This document shows, one piece after another, positions 7,763-17,056 of a DNA stretch of 64,000 nucleotides. This DNA is from Sideroxydans sp. GTDB taxonomy: Bacteria; Pseudomonadota; Gammaproteobacteria; Burkholderiales; Gallionellaceae. The DNA lies in contig JAQUAD010000004.1 of the NCBI GenBank assembly GCA_028687425.1, forward strand, positions 1 through 64,000, written 5' to 3'. A model generated the notes under the pieces. The model worked only from the letters and a program-made list of their open reading frames with translations. It did no database searches and had not been told where the DNA came from. A program made the position numbers and the translations under genes. Positions within the stretch are counted from its first letter, which is position 1; each line of letters opens with the position of its first letter.

Positions 7763-8470
7763 ATGCCTCAATCCACGCGCTCAACAATACAGAATTGCCG
7801 CTGGCATTCTTATCGTAATCCTGTAGTGCTGGCGCAAGCCGCCGTGCAGGAAATCCTGCGGGCGGCACGCGCTGCCATCAATGCGCGCGGGGTTTTCCGC
7901 ATCGTGCTGGCCGGCGGCAGCACACCGCGCAAGGTGTACGAGGCACTACGCACCGAGGACACCGACTGGCGTTGCTGGCAGATTTATTTCGGCGACGAAC
8001 GCTGCCTGCCGCCCGACCATGACGAACGCAACAGCTACATGGCAGCACTGGCCTGGCTGGATCATGTGGACATCCCCGACAAGCAGATACATGCCATTCC
8101 CGCCGAGCTGGGGGCAGCGGATGCAGCTGAAAGTTATGCGCATGTGGTGGACAGCATCGCGTTGTTCGACCTGGTGTTGCTGGGACTGGGCGAGGATGGA
8201 CACACCGCCAGCCTGTTCCCGCATCACGACCTGGGCAATGTGAGCGATGCGCCCTCCACGCTGGCCGTGTTCGATGCGCCCAAGCCGCCGCCGCAGCGCG
8301 TGTCGCTCAGCGCGCGCCGCCTGAGCGCGGCACGGGAGGTGATGTTCCTGGTCACCGGCAGCAGCAAGGCGCAGGCCGTGGCCGACTGGCGCGCAGGGAG
8401 TCCGATCCCCGCCTCGTTCATCGTGCCCGAGGGCGGCGTGGACATCTACATCGAAGAGGCGAGCGCATAG
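7763..8470 (+). CDS. pgl: 6-phosphogluconolactonase
   Basis: A 235-residue DevB-type lactonase that hydrolyses 6-phosphogluconolactone, linking zwf and gnd. Signatures: VLAGGSTPRKVYEAL near the N-terminus, YFGDERCLPPDHDERNSYM, and the LGLGEDGHTASLFP motif. The start at 7763 follows CAGGAG; an in-frame ATG ten codons upstream lies before this ribosome site and is less likely. It is divergent from gnd-zwf, so all three oxidative pentose phosphate enzymes are together. Confidence 0.93.
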   Translation: MPQSTRSTIQNCRWHSYRNPVVLAQAAVQEILRAARAAINARGVFRIVLAGGSTPRKVYEALRTEDTDWRCWQIYFGDERCLPPDHDERNSYMAALAWLDHVDIPDKQIHAIPAELGAADAAESYAHVVDSIALFDLVLLGLGEDGHTASLFPHHDLGNVSDAPSTLAVFDAPKPPPQRVSLSARRLSAAREVMFLVTGSSKAQAVADWRAGSPIPASFIVPEGGVDIYIEEASA

Positions 8471-8526
8471 CCCTGCGCCTGCGGTGGGCGGGTTTGGTTT
8501 AGAATCCGCGCCGCCTTCCAGCCACC

Positions 8527-9603
8527 ATGCGCACAGCCACTTTGATCCCCGCTACCGAATCTCCGCTCCGTATCTCGCAACTGCGCCAGCGGCTGAGTGC
8601 GCTCGGCGCGAAAGACTGTCATGCGGACCGCCTGCTGCGCGGCTGGAGTCAGCTGCGTTCGTTCGATGTGAAAGGCAGTCCCGCCGCAACCTTCTTTCCC
8701 GCTGCCATGCGCGCAGCCTTGCCTGCCATCGAGGCGGAGCTGGATGGATTGGCGCGACTGCATGGTGAGTATCCAGCCGACGAGGAAGTGGCGCGCTTGC
8801 TGGTGGAACTCAACGACGGGCAGATGGTGGAGAGCGTGCTGTTGCCGCGCGGCGGCTTGTGCATCTCGACTCAGGTGGGCTGCGCGGTGGGCTGTGTATT
8901 CTGCATGAGCGGACGCGCCGGTCTGATCCGCCAGCTGGGCAGCGCAGAGATCGTGGCGCAAGTGGTGCTGGCGCGCAGACGGCGCGCGGTGAGCAAGGTG
9001 GTGTTCATGGGCATGGGCGAGCCGGCACACAATCTGGACAACGTGCTGGAAGCCATCGCCGTGCTGGGCTTGCAGGGCAATATCCCGCACAAGAATCTGG
9101 TGCTGTCGACGGTGGGCGATCTGCGCGTGTTCGAGCGCTTGCCGCAGCAGACCGTGAAGCCCGCGCTCGCGCTGTCGCTGCATTCCACCGATGACGCGTT
9201 GCGTGCAACGCTGTTGCCGCAGGCACCGCAGATTCCCGTGAGCGAACTGGTGCAACGCTGCGAAAACTATGCACGCGCGACAGGCTATCCCACGCAATAC
9301 CAGTGGACCCTGATCGAAGGTTTGAACGACAGCGACGCGGAAGTGGCACGCATCATCGAACTGCTCAGCGGCAAGTACGCGATCATGAACTTCATCCCCT
9401 TCAACGATGTGGACGGTCTGCCCTATCGCCGCCCAACGGCAGAGCGCATGGCGCGCATCGTCGGCACACTGAAACAGAGCGGCATCATCACCCAGCTGCG
9501 CGATTCGGCCGGACAGGAAGTCGAAGGTGCTTGCGGGCAGTTGCGCGCTCGCCATGCCTCGGGAGAGGACGTGCGTAGCAGGAAAACACTCAGGGCTGGA
9601 TAA
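8527..9603 (+). CDS. RlmN/Cfr-like radical SAM RNA methyltransferase
   Basis: A 358-residue radical SAM protein. The cluster motif is CAVGCVFC (CxxxCxxC) in STQVGCAVGCVFCMSGRAG. FMGMGEPAHNLDNVLEAI and the C-terminal VEGACGQL, whose cysteine is the one that carries the methyl group in RlmN, place it in the RlmN/Cfr family. RlmN methylates C2 of adenosine in 23S rRNA and some tRNA. It could be RlmN or a paralog; the sequence departs from classical RlmN around the cluster (CMSGRAG in place of CSTARQG). It lies 57 bases after pgl on the same strand. Confidence 0.8.
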   Translation: MRTATLIPATESPLRISQLRQRLSALGAKDCHADRLLRGWSQLRSFDVKGSPAATFFPAAMRAALPAIEAELDGLARLHGEYPADEEVARLLVELNDGQMVESVLLPRGGLCISTQVGCAVGCVFCMSGRAGLIRQLGSAEIVAQVVLARRRRAVSKVVFMGMGEPAHNLDNVLEAIAVLGLQGNIPHKNLVLSTVGDLRVFERLPQQTVKPALALSLHSTDDALRATLLPQAPQIPVSELVQRCENYARATGYPTQYQWTLIEGLNDSDAEVARIIELLSGKYAIMNFIPFNDVDGLPYRRPTAERMARIVGTLKQSGIITQLRDSAGQEVEGACGQLRARHASGEDVRSRKTLRAG

Positions 9604-9630
9604 GGAACGCAGCAGGCTTGCCGTGCGAAA

Positions 9631-10209
9631 TTATTTTTTCGAAGCGAGTACGGTGTTCAATACATTCAGCGTGTGCATGACTTCGTGGAAGCTCTTTCTC
9701 AATTCGCCGTCCATGATCTTCTTCGCCGCAACAAGATCGTTCTCCTGAATCTTCTTCACCACGAACCCTGCAGCAGTATGCAGCTGTGAATGTTGTTCAT
9801 TCAGGGTTGCGATCCCTTTGTTGTTCGCGCCGAAATAGGCTTGTGCGGGACCGTTCAGCCATTTACCCAGACCGCACTGGTCGCTGCGCATGATCTGGTC
9901 CAGATTCAATTCGGACTTCGACTTCCCATCCAGATAGTTCTGCAGGGCGAGCTTCCAGGCAACGTGCGCCTCTATCTCGTCCATGACGTTGATCTCGTTC
10001 TTGATGACTTCCTTCTGCTCCTCTGTCAAACCGAAGAGCTTTATCAGTGTGTCTTTCAGCAGCTTGACTGAGACCAGTATCACCAGACCTGATACCGCAC
10101 TGGAAATCAGCAATTGATCGGCACTGAGTTTGCCGAACAGGATCAGCACCAGCTCTATGCTGATACCGAGTACGACAATTATGTTGACGATGTGCGAGAG
10201 CTTATTCAT
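9631..10209 (-). CDS. Membrane-anchored CZB (chemoreceptor zinc-binding) domain protein
   Basis: A 192-residue protein with two N-terminal membrane segments (VNIIVVLGISIELVLILFG and the stretch LLISSAVSGLVILVSVKLL), then a cytoplasmic CZB domain. The zinc ligands are all present: His in HVAWKLAL, Cys in CGLGKWL and two His in EHSQLH. CZB domains sense zinc or hypochlorite in chemoreceptors and in diguanylate cyclase DgcZ, but no signalling domain is attached here. The start at 10209 (MNKLSH) is chosen for the predicted topology; an upstream ATG at 10251 is possible. Confidence 0.75.
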   Translation of the reverse strand: MNKLSHIVNIIVVLGISIELVLILFGKLSADQLLISSAVSGLVILVSVKLLKDTLIKLFGLTEEQKEVIKNEINVMDEIEAHVAWKLALQNYLDGKSKSELNLDQIMRSDQCGLGKWLNGPAQAYFGANNKGIATLNEQHSQLHTAAGFVVKKIQENDLVAAKKIMDGELRKSFHEVMHTLNVLNTVLASKK

Positions 10210-10335
10210 CTGCCACCATGTTGTGATTGATTGTGAAATGGATTGTGTCATCCGGCCATGCGCCGTGCATAGCACGCGCGCATTCTACGCCAAGCCATTA
10301 ATACATAGCCAACAAACTGTTGTTTTTAAACAAAC

Positions 10336-10362
10336 AAAAAACCCGGCAAGCCGGGCTTTTTT
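10336..10362. terminator. Rho-independent terminator
   Basis: CCCGGC-AA-GCCGGG (10342-10355) is flanked by six A on the left and six T on the right. On the minus strand it directly follows the stop of the small membrane-protein gene and ends in TTTTTT, and so terminates it. Confidence 0.85.
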
Positions 10363-10670
10363 CATTTCACTTCTTTGGGATCCAGTACGCGTATCACTTC
10401 GCCTTCAAACACCTCGTCGTTGCTGGCAGTCTGCTCGCGCATCACGCTCTGGCTCTGTCCGGCGAATTCACGCATCTGCTTGCGCAGCGTTCGCGTCTTC
10501 CACCAGATATATGCCCAGGCGATCAGCCCAATGATGGCAATGACCGCAAAGAACACGGCAGAGAACATCAGCGTGATGATGGCGAGCGCCACGGTGACGA
10601 TCACCCCCACGAACTTGCGCAGCGGACTAGGCGGATTGGCGGGAGGGGGCATGACGAATCGCATTTGCAT
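10362..10670 (-). CDS. Small inner-membrane protein (102 aa), unknown function
   Basis: A 102-residue protein with a short proline-rich N-terminus, one long or two short hydrophobic segments (KFVGVIVTVALAIITLMF, then AVIAIIGLIAWAYIWW) and a charged C-terminal tail (EVFEGEVIRVLDPKEVK). The start at 10670 has AGGA eight bases upstream; the frame is open further but reads through a GC-rich repeat. A dedicated terminator follows. I recognise no named family. Confidence 0.6.
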   Translation of the reverse strand: MQMRFVMPPPANPPSPLRKFVGVIVTVALAIITLMFSAVFFAVIAIIGLIAWAYIWWKTRTLRKQMREFAGQSQSVMREQTASNDEVFEGEVIRVLDPKEVK

Positions 10671-10730
10671 GGGCGTTCCTGAGTCAGGTGAAAAAATACG
10701 GCGATAGCTACCGCCGCCTGTTTGCAATCT

Positions 10731-10760
10731 GCCCCTCCCTCGCCCGTCTCGGGGCGGGGG
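10731..10760. repeat. GC-rich palindromic repeat after clpB
   Basis: A C-rich left arm (CCCTCGCCC) pairs with a G-rich right arm (GGGCGGGGG), forming about nine pairs with one wobble. It is 18 bases past the clpB stop on the minus strand. Its layout resembles the repeats found in frame inside mfd (49487-49525) and nrdJ (61680-61715). It may help to end the clpB transcript, though no T-run follows. Confidence 0.45.
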
Positions 10761-10778
10761 ATCGGGAAAGATCACTGC

Positions 10779-13361
10779 TTACTTGCTGAATTGCATGATG
10801 CCGCTGTCGCAATCCACCTTGATGGTGTCCTTGGCGGCGAACTTGCCTTCGAGGATGGCCTTCGCAAGCTGGTTCTCGATCTGCGCCTGGATCGCGCGCT
10901 TCAGCGGACGTGCGCCGAACACCGGATCGAAGCCTGCATTGGCGACTTCGCTCAACGCAGCATCGCTCACTTCCAGCTTCATCTCCATTGCGGCCAGACG
11001 TTGTTCCAGACCCTTCATCTGGATGCGAGCGATGGACTTGATGTTCTTCTCGTCCAGTGCGTGGAACACCACCACCTCGTCGATACGGTTGATGAACTCG
11101 GGGCGGAAATAGTTCTTCACCTCGCCCATCACCGCCAGCTTCACCACCTGATAGTCGTCGCCTTCCATCTGCTGGATCATCTGCGAGCCGAGGTTCGAGG
11201 TCATCACAATCACGGTGTTCTTGAAGTCCACGGTGCGGCCCTGACCGTCGGTCATGCGACCGTCGTCCAGCACTTGCAGCAGGACATTGAACACGTCCGG
11301 GTGCGCCTTCTCCACTTCGTCGAGCAGGATCACGGAATAGGGTTTGCGACGTACGGCTTCGGTCAGGTAACCACCTTCTTCATAGCCCACGTATCCCGGC
11401 GGTGCACCGATCAGGCGTGCGACGGAATGCTTCTCCATGAACTCGCTCATGTCGATGCGGATGATGTGCTCTTCCGAATCGAACAGGAAAGTCGCCAGCG
11501 TCTTGCACAGTTCGGTCTTGCCCACACCGGTCGGGCCGAGGAACAGGAAGGAACCATAAGGACGGTTCGGATCACTCAAACCGGAGCGTGAACGACGGAT
11601 GGCATCAGACACTAGGCGCACGGCCTCGTCCTGCCCCACCACGCGTTCGTGCATCTTCTCTTCCATGTGCAGCAGCTTGTCGCGCTCGCCCTGCATCATC
11701 TTGGACACGGGGATGCCGGTCGCACGGCTCACCACTTCGGCGATCTCTTCCGCGCCGACCTGCGTGCGCAGCAGCTTGTTCTTCTGCTCGCCGCCCTCGG
11801 CTTCGCGCTGCGCGGCTTCTTTCAATTTTGCTTCCAGCTGCGGCAGCTTGCCGTATTGCAGCTCGGCCACTTTCTCCAGTTTGCCTTCGCGTTGCAGGCG
11901 GTTGATCTCGGCCTTCACCTGGTCGATCTCTTCCTTCACATGCGCCGTGCCCTGTGCTGCGCCCTTCTCTGCTTTCCACACTTCTTCCAGGTCGGCATAT
12001 TCGCGCGACAGCTTGGCGATCTCGTCTTCGATCAGGGCGAAGCGCTTCTGCGAGGCTTCGTCTTTCTCCTTCTTCACCGCTTCGCGTTCGATCTTCAACT
12101 GGATCAGGCGACGGTCCAGCTTGTCCATGACTTCCGGCTTGGAGTCGATCTCCATCTTGATGCGCGCGGCGGCCTCATCGATCAGGTCGATGGCCTTGTC
12201 CGGCAGGAAGCGGTCGGTGATGTAACGGTGCGACAACTCGGCTGCCGCGACGATGGCCGGGTCGGTGATATCCACGCCGTGGTGCAGCTCGTATTTCTCC
12301 TGCAGGCCGCGCAGGATGGCGATGGTGGATTCCACGGATGGCTCGTCCACCAGCACTTTCTGGAAACGGCGCTCCAGTGCGGCATCCTTCTCGATGTATT
12401 TGCGGTATTCGTCCAGCGTGGTGGCGCCGATGCAGTGCAACTCGCCGCGCGCCAGCGCAGGCTTGAGCATGTTGCCCGCATCCATCGCGCCCTCGGCCTT
12501 GCCCGCGCCAACCATGGTGTGGATCTCGTCGATGAACACGATGTTGCGGCCCTCGTCTTTGGCCAGTTCGTTGAGCACGGACTTCAGGCGCTCCTCGAAC
12601 TCGCCGCGATACTTGGCGCCTGCCAGCAACGCCGCCATGTCCAGCGACAGCACCTTCTTGCCCTTGAGTGTCTCCGGTACTTCTTCGTTGACGATGCGCT
12701 GCGCCAGACCTTCCACGATGGCGGTCTTGCCCACGCCGGGCTCACCGATCAGTACCGGGTTGTTCTTGGTACGGCGTTGCAACACCTGGATGGCGCGACG
12801 GATCTCGTCGTCGCGGCCGATGACGGGATCCAGCTTGCCTTGGCGGGCGCGCTCGGTCAGGTCGAGGGTGAATTTCTTCAGGGCTTCGCGCTGGCCTTCC
12901 GCTTCCTGCGATCCGACCGACTCGCCGCCGCGCACGGCATTGATGGCTGTCTCCAGCGCGGCGCGGGTGATGCCGTGCTGTTTGTAGAGGCGACCGCACT
13001 CGCCTTTATCGTTTGTGACGGCGAGCAGGAACATCTCGCTGGCGATGAACTGGTCGCCGCGCTTCTGTGCCTCCTTGTCGGTGAGGTTGAACAGGTTGCC
13101 TAGATCGCGGCCTACCTGCACCTCGCCGCCGTGACCTTCCACCTTGGGCAGGCGATCCACGGCCTCGTTGAGTGCGGTCTTGAGCGCATTGACGTTGCCG
13201 CCTGCACGGGCCAGCAGCGAGCCTGCCCCGCTATCGGAATCGTTGAGCATGGCGAGCAGCAGGTGTTGCGGCTCGATGAATTGGTTGTCGGCACCGACGG
13301 CCAGGCTTTGGGCATCGGACAGTGCTTGTTGCAGCTTGGTGGTGAATTTGTCGAAACGCAT
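10779..13361 (-). CDS. clpB: ClpB disaggregase (Hsp104 family)
   Basis: An 860-residue AAA+ chaperone that, with DnaK, extracts proteins from aggregates. The start [11 protein letters not shown] is the normal ClpB N-terminus and has GGAGAG upstream; an open frame runs further left but crosses the promoter. Order: N-domain (1-145), NBD1 with Walker [14 protein letters not shown] and Walker [10 protein letters not shown], a coiled-coil M-domain (about 410-525) and NBD2 with [12 protein letters not shown] and [13 protein letters not shown]. Length is normal. The sigma-32-type promoter at 13398-13425 predicts heat induction. Confidence 0.97.
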   Translation of the reverse strand: MRFDKFTTKLQQALSDAQSLAVGADNQFIEPQHLLLAMLNDSDSGAGSLLARAGGNVNALKTALNEAVDRLPKVEGHGGEVQVGRDLGNLFNLTDKEAQKRGDQFIASEMFLLAVTNDKGECGRLYKQHGITRAALETAINAVRGGESVGSQEAEGQREALKKFTLDLTERARQGKLDPVIGRDDEIRRAIQVLQRRTKNNPVLIGEPGVGKTAIVEGLAQRIVNEEVPETLKGKKVLSLDMAALLAGAKYRGEFEERLKSVLNELAKDEGRNIVFIDEIHTMVGAGKAEGAMDAGNMLKPALARGELHCIGATTLDEYRKYIEKDAALERRFQKVLVDEPSVESTIAILRGLQEKYELHHGVDITDPAIVAAAELSHRYITDRFLPDKAIDLIDEAAARIKMEIDSKPEVMDKLDRRLIQLKIEREAVKKEKDEASQKRFALIEDEIAKLSREYADLEEVWKAEKGAAQGTAHVKEEIDQVKAEINRLQREGKLEKVAELQYGKLPQLEAKLKEAAQREAEGGEQKNKLLRTQVGAEEIAEVVSRATGIPVSKMMQGERDKLLHMEEKMHERVVGQDEAVRLVSDAIRRSRSGLSDPNRPYGSFLFLGPTGVGKTELCKTLATFLFDSEEHIIRIDMSEFMEKHSVARLIGAPPGYVGYEEGGYLTEAVRRKPYSVILLDEVEKAHPDVFNVLLQVLDDGRMTDGQGRTVDFKNTVIVMTSNLGSQMIQQMEGDDYQVVKLAVMGEVKNYFRPEFINRIDEVVVFHALDEKNIKSIARIQMKGLEQRLAAMEMKLEVSDAALSEVANAGFDPVFGARPLKRAIQAQIENQLAKAILEGKFAAKDTIKVDCDSGIMQFSK

Positions 13362-13397
13362 GGTTTTCTCTCCACAGGAAAGTTCGAATTGAACGGT

Positions 13398-13425
13398 ATA
13401 TGGGGCGACCGACTGCGAATTCAAG
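13398..13425 (-). promoter_or_regulatory. Sigma-32 (RpoH) heat-shock promoter of clpB
   Basis: On the minus strand the -35 element CTTGAAT (13425-13419) and the -10 element CCCCATAT (13405-13398) are separated by 13 bases. This is very near the RpoH consensus (CTTGAA, 11-16 bases, CCCCAT-T). It lies 37 bases upstream of the clpB start codon. Confidence 0.9.
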
Positions 13426-13466
13426 TGCCTATTGACCGGGCACAGGCGGCGGGTTACGTTCTTATT

Positions 13467-13937
13467 ATGAACCTCGAAATCTGGGAATTGCTGAGTTATA
13501 TCGTGACCGTGATCGGCCTGCCGCTGGCGATCTTTGTCTTCATCTTCGAACAGCGCAAGGAACGCGACAACGAGGACGAAGCGGTCTACCAGCTGCTGTC
13601 GGACAACTATCAGGACTTTCTCAAGGTGGCGCTGGAAAATTCCGACCTGCGCCTGTTCTCGACCGAGAAGACCGGCGATCTGGACGACATCCAGAAGGAG
13701 CGCATGTACATCGTGTTCAGCATGCTGATCTCGCTGTTCGAGCGTGCCTACCTGCTGCTGTACGAGGACGACATGACACCAAAGCAATGGCGACGCTGGC
13801 GCTCCTGGGAGGATTACATGCGCGAGTGGTGTCTACGCGAGGATTTCCGTACCGCGCTGGCCGACCAGCTGGGCGGCGAAGATCCGGATTTCGTGAACTA
13901 CCTGAAAGCGCTGGCCGAGGAACGCGCGCCTTCATGA
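13467..13937 (+). CDS. Single-pass membrane protein of unknown function
   Basis: A 156-residue protein with one N-terminal transmembrane segment ([20 protein letters not shown]) and a helical cytoplasmic part rich in acidic and aromatic residues ([31 protein letters not shown]). The start at 13467 is chosen because the membrane segment follows at once; upstream codons overlap the clpB promoter on the other strand. The ribosome site is weak. I recognise no named function. Divergent from clpB. Confidence 0.7.
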   Translation: MNLEIWELLSYIVTVIGLPLAIFVFIFEQRKERDNEDEAVYQLLSDNYQDFLKVALENSDLRLFSTEKTGDLDDIQKERMYIVFSMLISLFERAYLLLYEDDMTPKQWRRWRSWEDYMREWCLREDFRTALADQLGGEDPDFVNYLKALAEERAPS

Positions 13938-13989
13938 GCCGGAGCCCGTGTGCTGTGATAGCCTTCGCGCCCTTGTCGATCCTTAATCC

Positions 13990-14934
13990 TTGAAGCCTGT
14001 GGCCCGTCTGTTCAATCTGCTCGCCAATCTTTTTCCGCTGTGGGTGCTGTCATGCAGCGGCCTTGCCCTGTTCTTTCCGCACTGGTTCACCTGGTTCAGC
14101 GGCCAGATGATCGTGTGGGGACTGGCGATGATCATGATCGGCATGGGCATTACCTTGAGCATCGATGACTTCAAACGCGTGGTGCAGATGCCGAAGCAGG
14201 TGATGGTCGGTGTGTTCGCGCAGTTCGCCATCATGCCTTTCCTGGGCTGGTTCATCGCCTTGTCTTTGCAGCTCGATCCGCAACTGGCGGTTGGCCTGAT
14301 CCTCGTCGCCTGCTGTCCGGGCGGCACCGCTTCCAATGTGGTGAGTTTCATCGCCAAGGCGGATGTGGCGCTGTCGGTGCTGATGACCATGTGTTCCACC
14401 TTTGCCGCCGTGGCGATGACACCGCTGCTCACCAAGTGGCTGGCCGGGGCCTATGTGCCGGTGGATGCATGGAGCCTGTTCTACAGCTCGGTGAAGGTGG
14501 TGCTGTTGCCGGTGGTGATCGGCATGCTGCTCAACCGCTATGCGCACCGCAGCGTGCAATTCATCCTGCCGGTCGCGCCGCTGGTGTCGGTGATCTTCAT
14601 CGCGCTGATCTGCGCCAGTATCATCGGCAGCAACGCGGAGACGGTGAAAAATTCCGCCGGCGTGTTGTTCTCGGCAGTAGCCCTGTTGCATGCCGGCGGT
14701 TTCGCACTGGGCTATATGCTGGCACGCGTGCTGCGCCTGAACGAACTCTCGGCGCGCACCATCTCCATCGAGGTAGGCATGCAGAATTCCGGGCTGGGCG
14801 CGGTGCTGGCGCGCAGCAGCTTCCCGCAGATGGCGCTGGCGCCGGTGCCTTCCGCCATCTCGGCCAGTTTCCATTCGATCATCGGTAGCATCCTGGCCGC
14901 TTGGTGGCGGTCGCGCCCGACACACAAGGAGTGA
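13990..14934 (+). CDS. Bile acid:sodium symporter (BASS) family transporter
   Basis: About 314 residues with nine to ten membrane segments. The BASS pattern is clear: MIMIGMGITLSIDDF after the third segment, LILVACCPGGTASNVVSFIAKADVALSV and SIEVGMQNSGLGAVLA. These are Na+-coupled carriers of organic acids (pantoate, bile acids, pyruvate); the substrate here is unknown. There is no ATG: TTG at 13990 or GTG at 13999 are the candidates and neither has a good ribosome site. Its stop is two bases before the nadC start, so it is cotranscribed with nadC. Confidence 0.85.
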   Translation: MKPVARLFNLLANLFPLWVLSCSGLALFFPHWFTWFSGQMIVWGLAMIMIGMGITLSIDDFKRVVQMPKQVMVGVFAQFAIMPFLGWFIALSLQLDPQLAVGLILVACCPGGTASNVVSFIAKADVALSVLMTMCSTFAAVAMTPLLTKWLAGAYVPVDAWSLFYSSVKVVLLPVVIGMLLNRYAHRSVQFILPVAPLVSVIFIALICASIIGSNAETVKNSAGVLFSAVALLHAGGFALGYMLARVLRLNELSARTISIEVGMQNSGLGAVLARSSFPQMALAPVPSAISASFHSIIGSILAAWWRSRPTHKE

Positions 14935-14936
14935 AC

Positions 14937-15770
14937 ATGAGTCTCACCTCGCATATCCGCGCCAATGTGAAAGCCGCACTGGAAGAAGACATCGGCAGTG
15001 GCGACCTGACTGCGCAACTGATCCCGGAAGGCAGCAAAGCCAAAGCCACTGTCATCACGCGTGAAGCGGCCGTGCTGTGCGGCACCTTGTGGTTCGAGGA
15101 GTGTTTCCTGACGCTCGATCCTTCCTGCCGCATCGAGTGGCAACTGAAGGAGGGCGAGCATGCCGAGGCGGGACAATTATTGTGCGAAATATACGGCGAT
15201 GCGCGCGCGCTGCTTTCTGCAGAACGTCCGGCGCTGAACTTCCTGCAAACCCTGTCCGCGGTCGCCACGCTGACCCGCCGTTATGTGGACGCCGCAAGCG
15301 GCCACAAGGCGAAGATCATGGACACGCGCAAGACGCTGCCCGGCCTGCGCCATGCGCAGAAGTACGCGGTGACGGTAGGCGGCGGGCACAACCAGCGTGT
15401 CGGCCTGTTCGACGGCGCGCTGATCAAGGAGAACCACATCGCGGCGGCTGGCGGCATCGGCAAGGTGATGGAGCTGGCCTTCCGCCTCACGCCGCCGCAT
15501 ATCCCCGTCCAGATCGAGGTGGAAAGCATGGCCGAGCTGGACGAGGCGTTGCTGTCCGGTGCCAAACTCATCCTGCTGGATAACTTCACCGTGGCCGACA
15601 TGAAGCTGGCCGTGGAACATGCGGCCGGTCGCGCCGAGCTGGAAGCTTCCGGCGGCATCACGCTCGAGAATATCCCGCTGATCGCGGCCACCGGCGTCGA
15701 ACGCATCTCCATCGGCGCGTTGACCAAGGACGTCAAGGCCATCGACCTGTCAATGCGCATCAACTTGTAG
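14937..15770 (+). CDS. nadC: Nicotinate-nucleotide diphosphorylase (quinolinate phosphoribosyltransferase)
   Basis: A 277-residue enzyme of NAD biosynthesis that turns quinolinate and PRPP into nicotinate mononucleotide. Signatures: EDIGSGDLTAQL near the N-terminus, the RKTLPGLRHAQKYAV motif that binds phosphate, GGGHNQRVGLFDGALIKENH and EASGGITLENI. The start at 14937 has AAGGAG seven bases before. It follows the BASS transporter by two bases; that transporter could carry a precursor, which is only inference. Confidence 0.95.
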   Translation: MSLTSHIRANVKAALEEDIGSGDLTAQLIPEGSKAKATVITREAAVLCGTLWFEECFLTLDPSCRIEWQLKEGEHAEAGQLLCEIYGDARALLSAERPALNFLQTLSAVATLTRRYVDAASGHKAKIMDTRKTLPGLRHAQKYAVTVGGGHNQRVGLFDGALIKENHIAAAGGIGKVMELAFRLTPPHIPVQIEVESMAELDEALLSGAKLILLDNFTVADMKLAVEHAAGRAELEASGGITLENIPLIAATGVERISIGALTKDVKAIDLSMRINL

Positions 15771-15776
15771 CCGGCC

Positions 15777-16523
15777 ATGAGCACAGCGGACCATTTCTCG
15801 GCAGTCGCATCAGCATATGCCGCATTTCGTCCGGATTATCCGCCTGCACTCTTCGATTGGCTTGCCCGCGTCGTACCGAACCACCAGTTGGCCTGGGATT
15901 GCGCCGCTGGCAGTGGACAGGCGACTGTCCCCTTGGCATCGCGTTTTGAACGAATACTGGCCACGGACCTCAGCGCTGCGCAACTGTCATCCATTCCGGC
16001 CCTGCCGAATATCTGCACGCGGGTCGCCCCAGCCGAGGATAGTGGGCTGTCTGACTGCTCGACCGACCTGGTGACAGTCGCCCAGGCCTTGCACTGGTTC
16101 GATCAGCAGGCATTCCACACCGAAGTACAGCGGGTGCTACGTCCCGGAGGCGTCATCGCAGTGTGGAGCTACAGTTTCCTGTCCGTCCCCATACCAGCTG
16201 TGCAACGCTTACTGGACATGTTCTATGAAAGCGGTATCGGTCATTACTGGCCGCCCGAACGTGTTCACGTCGAGAACGGCTACCGTGAACTCCCCTTCCC
16301 GTACACGCGGATCAAGGCCCCGACTTTCGACATGCATCAACAATGGACTCGCGACCATCTGTTGGGGTATCTGCGCAGCTGGTCGGCTGTCGCCCGCTTC
16401 CATGCCGACAAGGGCTATGACCCTGTCGAAGCTTTTGCTGCAGATATCGAATCCCTCTGGCCCGAAGCAGAAGTATTGACCGTTTCCTGGCCATTGTTCC
16501 TGCTTGTCGGCATTGCAAAATGA
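15777..16523 (+). CDS. Class I SAM-dependent methyltransferase (Methyltransf_11)
   Basis: A 248-residue protein with SAM motif I WDCAAGSGQATVPLA (residues 39-53) and post-motif strand LRPGGVIAVWSYS. The N-terminus HFSAVASAYAAFRPDYP and the VAQALHWFD stretch are typical of the trans-aconitate/cypemycin-type methyltransferase group often annotated only as methyltransferase. The substrate is unknown. It starts six bases after nadC and probably shares its transcript. Confidence 0.85.
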   Translation: MSTADHFSAVASAYAAFRPDYPPALFDWLARVVPNHQLAWDCAAGSGQATVPLASRFERILATDLSAAQLSSIPALPNICTRVAPAEDSGLSDCSTDLVTVAQALHWFDQQAFHTEVQRVLRPGGVIAVWSYSFLSVPIPAVQRLLDMFYESGIGHYWPPERVHVENGYRELPFPYTRIKAPTFDMHQQWTRDHLLGYLRSWSAVARFHADKGYDPVEAFAADIESLWPEAEVLTVSWPLFLLVGIAK

Positions 16524-16537
16524 AACTTCGCTGCCTC

Positions 16538-16566
16538 TTGAAATCTGCCGCCACAGCCACTATATT
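16538..16566 (+). promoter_or_regulatory. Sigma-70 promoter of trxC
   Basis: The -35 TTGAAA (16538-16543) and -10 TATATT (16561-16566) are spaced by exactly 17 bases. The -10 is 27 bases upstream of the trxC ATG. Confidence 0.8.
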
Positions 16567-16593
16567 AGAATCCACTAATTTACCGGAGTGACT

Positions 16594-17028
16594 ATGAGCG
16601 ACCCCAAACATATCGTCTGCCCGCATTGCGATGCGGTGAACCGCGTCCCCGCCGACAAGCTGGCGGCCCAGCCCACATGCGGCAAGTGCAAGCAAGCCTT
16701 GTTCGATGCCCATCCGGTCGAGCTCAATGAAGCGAACTTCATGCGCCATATCTCGAACAGCGATGTGCCGGTGCTGGTGGATTTCTGGGCACCCTGGTGC
16801 GGCCCGTGCAAGATGATGGCGCCGGCCTATGCGCAAGCTGCCAAGGTGCTGGAACCGCAGATGCGCGTGGTGAAGTTGGACACCGAACAGGCGCAGCACC
16901 TCGCTGCCCAGTTCAACATCCGCAGTATTCCGACACTGGCCGTGTTCAAAGGCGGCCGCGAAGTCGCACGGCAAGCCGGAGCGATGGATGCAAACAACAT
17001 CGTGGCGTGGGCACGCTCACATGCCTGA
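16594..17028 (+). CDS. trxC: Thioredoxin 2 (TrxC)
   Basis: A 144-residue cytoplasmic thioredoxin. The N-terminal zinc domain has two CxxC pairs (CPHC and CGKC), and the thioredoxin domain has the active site WAPWCGPCKMM. IRSIPTLAVFKGG contains the cis-proline. TrxC reduces disulfides under oxidative stress and its zinc finger modulates activity. The ATG at 16594 follows CCGGAG; a GTG two codons earlier is the alternative. It converges with the mrtJ-like gene. Confidence 0.95.
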   Translation: MSDPKHIVCPHCDAVNRVPADKLAAQPTCGKCKQALFDAHPVELNEANFMRHISNSDVPVLVDFWAPWCGPCKMMAPAYAQAAKVLEPQMRVVKLDTEQAQHLAAQFNIRSIPTLAVFKGGREVARQAGAMDANNIVAWARSHA

Positions 17029-17056
17029 TATTTGGCAAACCAACAGCTTTGCCGAT

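Noticed and set aside
13362..13787. N-terminal extension of ClpB to base 13787
   Set aside because: The extension crosses the sigma-32 promoter and a divergent gene, and [11 protein letters not shown] at 13361 is the family start.
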